64,000 nt of DNA, from contig JAJFIA010000013.1 in the NCBI GenBank assembly GCA_021775255.1, forward strand, positions 18,742 through 82,741, read 5' to 3'. The stretch is from Roseovarius sp. (GTDB taxonomy: Bacteria > Pseudomonadota > Alphaproteobacteria > Rhodobacterales > Rhodobacteraceae). Of the stretch, positions 63,166 to 64,000 are shown one piece after another; within the stretch, counting starts at the first letter, position 1; every line of letters begins with the position of its first letter. Below the pieces are notes generated by a model that had not been told where the DNA came from, did no database searches, and worked only from the letters and a program-made list of their open reading frames with translations. The position numbers were made by a program, and so were the translations under genes.

Positions 63166-64000
63166 ATGGCAAATCCATTTGGGACAAGCTGGGGTAATAC
63201 CTTTTCAACATTGGGCGATGCGGGCGGGGTTGTGACCTGGAGCATTGTCGGCGCCGGCTTTGATGTCAGCGCTTTTGACAGCCCTGATCTGAACGGGACA
63301 ACCTCGGTTGATCCAAACGGCATTTTTACCATTGATTATGCTGCCATCCTGCAACAGGCCTTTGCCGATTGGTCGGCCGCCGGCAATATCGAATTTCTGC
63401 AGCTCGCCGATCCGGGCGGAAATCCGGGGAGTGTCGGAACGCCTCAAATCCGGGTGTTCTTCGGGGCAATTCCCGGAGGTACAATAGGCTGGGGGTTTTT
63501 CCCCGGAGGGGGCATAGGCGGTGATATTCTGCTGGATAGTACCTGGACGGGAATCAATTCGGTTAACAATCTGGCAGCATTGATGCTGCATGAGCTTGGC
63601 CATGCGCTGGGGCTGGGACATGAGGATACCAACCCCTCAATCATGGCCCCGATCATAAGCAGCACTCACACCCTTCAGGCGGATGACATCAACGGCATTC
63701 AGCAGGTTTACGGCGTGCAGGATAACGGGCCAGCGATCTATGACATGGCGGCGGGGGATATTAATCTGCAAGCCATTTCCAGTACGCCGAATATGGTGAT
63801 CAATGGCAACGGTTTGGGTAATCTGATTTCATTTGCCGGCAATGATGGTCAGACGCTGAACGGGGCGGGCGGCAATGACACGGTGTTTGCCGGGGCGGGC
63901 AATGATACGGTTGAGGGCGGCGCGGGCGATGATTTGCTGGGCGGCGGCGGCGATGATGATCTGCTGATGGGCGGCGCGGGTGCCGATGACATTTTTGGCG
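63166..64000 (+). CDS. RTX-type zinc metalloprotease (partial at window edge)
   Basis: The frame is open from the ATG at 63166 (ribosome binding site AGGAGA, 63154-63159) to the window end, 278 codons. Residues 142-152 read HELGHALGLGH, the HExxHxxGxxH metzincin site, with the Met-turn SIMAP (M160). From about residue 215 the hemolysin-type calcium-binding repeats begin (GGNDTVFAGAGNDTVEGG, GGGGDDDLLMGG). No signal peptide; secretion by a type I system is expected from the C-terminal RTX repeats. The family is serralysin/matrixin-like (M10). The C-terminus and the secretion signal lie beyond the window. No secretion genes are visible here. Confidence 0.88.
   Translation, partial: MANPFGTSWGNTFSTLGDAGGVVTWSIVGAGFDVSAFDSPDLNGTTSVDPNGIFTIDYAAILQQAFADWSAAGNIEFLQLADPGGNPGSVGTPQIRVFFGAIPGGTIGWGFFPGGGIGGDILLDSTWTGINSVNNLAALMLHELGHALGLGHEDTNPSIMAPIISSTHTLQADDINGIQQVYGVQDNGPAIYDMAAGDINLQAISSTPNMVINGNGLGNLISFAGNDGQTLNGAGGNDTVFAGAGNDTVEGGAGDDLLGGGGDDDLLMGGAGADDIFG

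Noticed and set aside
1..64000. CRISPR arrays, tRNA and rRNA genes
   Set aside because: No regularly spaced direct repeats and no tRNA T-loop or rRNA-like segments were found in the intergenic regions I read.

Overview
The window is a chromosomal segment of an alphaproteobacterium, most probably a member of the Rhodobacteraceae (Roseobacter group). The evidence is an RcGTA-type gene transfer agent tail module, a pyruvate dehydrogenase operon whose E1-beta carries its own lipoyl domain, the yajC-secDF-(Mth938)-ccmABCDG arrangement, a heterotetrameric sarcosine oxidase operon, and high-GC coding with many GTG/TTG and ATGA-coupled starts. I see no rRNA, tRNA, CRISPR array, transposase or integrase.

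Layout. 2-6714: the last five genes of a gene transfer agent cluster (end of the tape measure, distal tail, hub, NlpC/P60 peptidase, and the large tail-tip protein). 6796-8025: a DksA/TraR zinc-finger protein and, divergently, serine acetyltransferase cysE. 8083-12255 (minus): ftsB-like, pdhA, pdhB, pdhC. 12387-14012: an AidB-like acyl-CoA dehydrogenase. 14076-16023 (minus): ccmI-ruvX-DUF1289, start/stop coupled. 16243-21555: sarcosine oxidase soxB-soxD-soxA-soxG, then sodB (21704) and rarD (22373). 23230-27079: a LOG-family hydrolase, a LysM membrane protein and an Atm1-like ABC exporter. 27135-32414 (minus): a small conserved protein, an unusually long RND pump and its adaptor. 32620-36180: a YfgM-like TPR protein, a BamB-like lipoprotein and der. 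36318-38490: a fatty acid desaturase and a DUF2235 protein, convergent with serS. 40002-46820: yajC, a secD-secF fusion, a TauE/SafE permease, an Mth938-like protein, ccmA, ccmB, ccmC, ccmD, ccmG. 46904-53719: acnA (minus), then a DUF1223 protein, clpS, an RsmC-like methyltransferase, a divergent SDR and hemF. 54135-57988: a dipeptide-type ABC transporter (two permeases and a fused double ATPase) without a local binding protein. 58411-61305: a PstS-like/OmpA fusion and a LIV-type binding protein. 61502-63013 (minus): gatB. 63166 to the end: the start of an RTX metalloprotease.

The core genes join into clear processes: Sec export plus haem delivery for cytochrome c maturation (yajC/secDF/ccm, with ccmI elsewhere in the window), envelope assembly (TPR/BamB/Der), entry of pyruvate into the TCA cycle (pdh, acnA), C1-amine use (sarcosine oxidase, with SodB next door), and lateral gene transfer (GTA).

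The most interesting material is non-coding. (i) A structured element of about 112 nt occurs twice in opposite orientations, once inside the GTA operon (605-715) and once upstream of the peptide transporter (53948-54060). Both copies fold into the same two hairpins although their stem sequences differ. (ii) A palindromic REP-like family with core arms GTCCCGS/SCGGGAC around ACTTGAT occurs as paired elements (6722-6784, 14028-14089), as a degenerate copy (46839-46859), and as an in-frame copy in the interdomain linker of pdhB. (iii) Repeat copies supply the stop codons of the DUF1289 gene and of soxG. (iv) An AT-rich double-hairpin family follows soxB and the ABC exporter. Protein-level oddities are an SDR lacking the catalytic Tyr and Lys, an RND pump with extra membrane segments, and the phosphate-binding/OmpA fusion.
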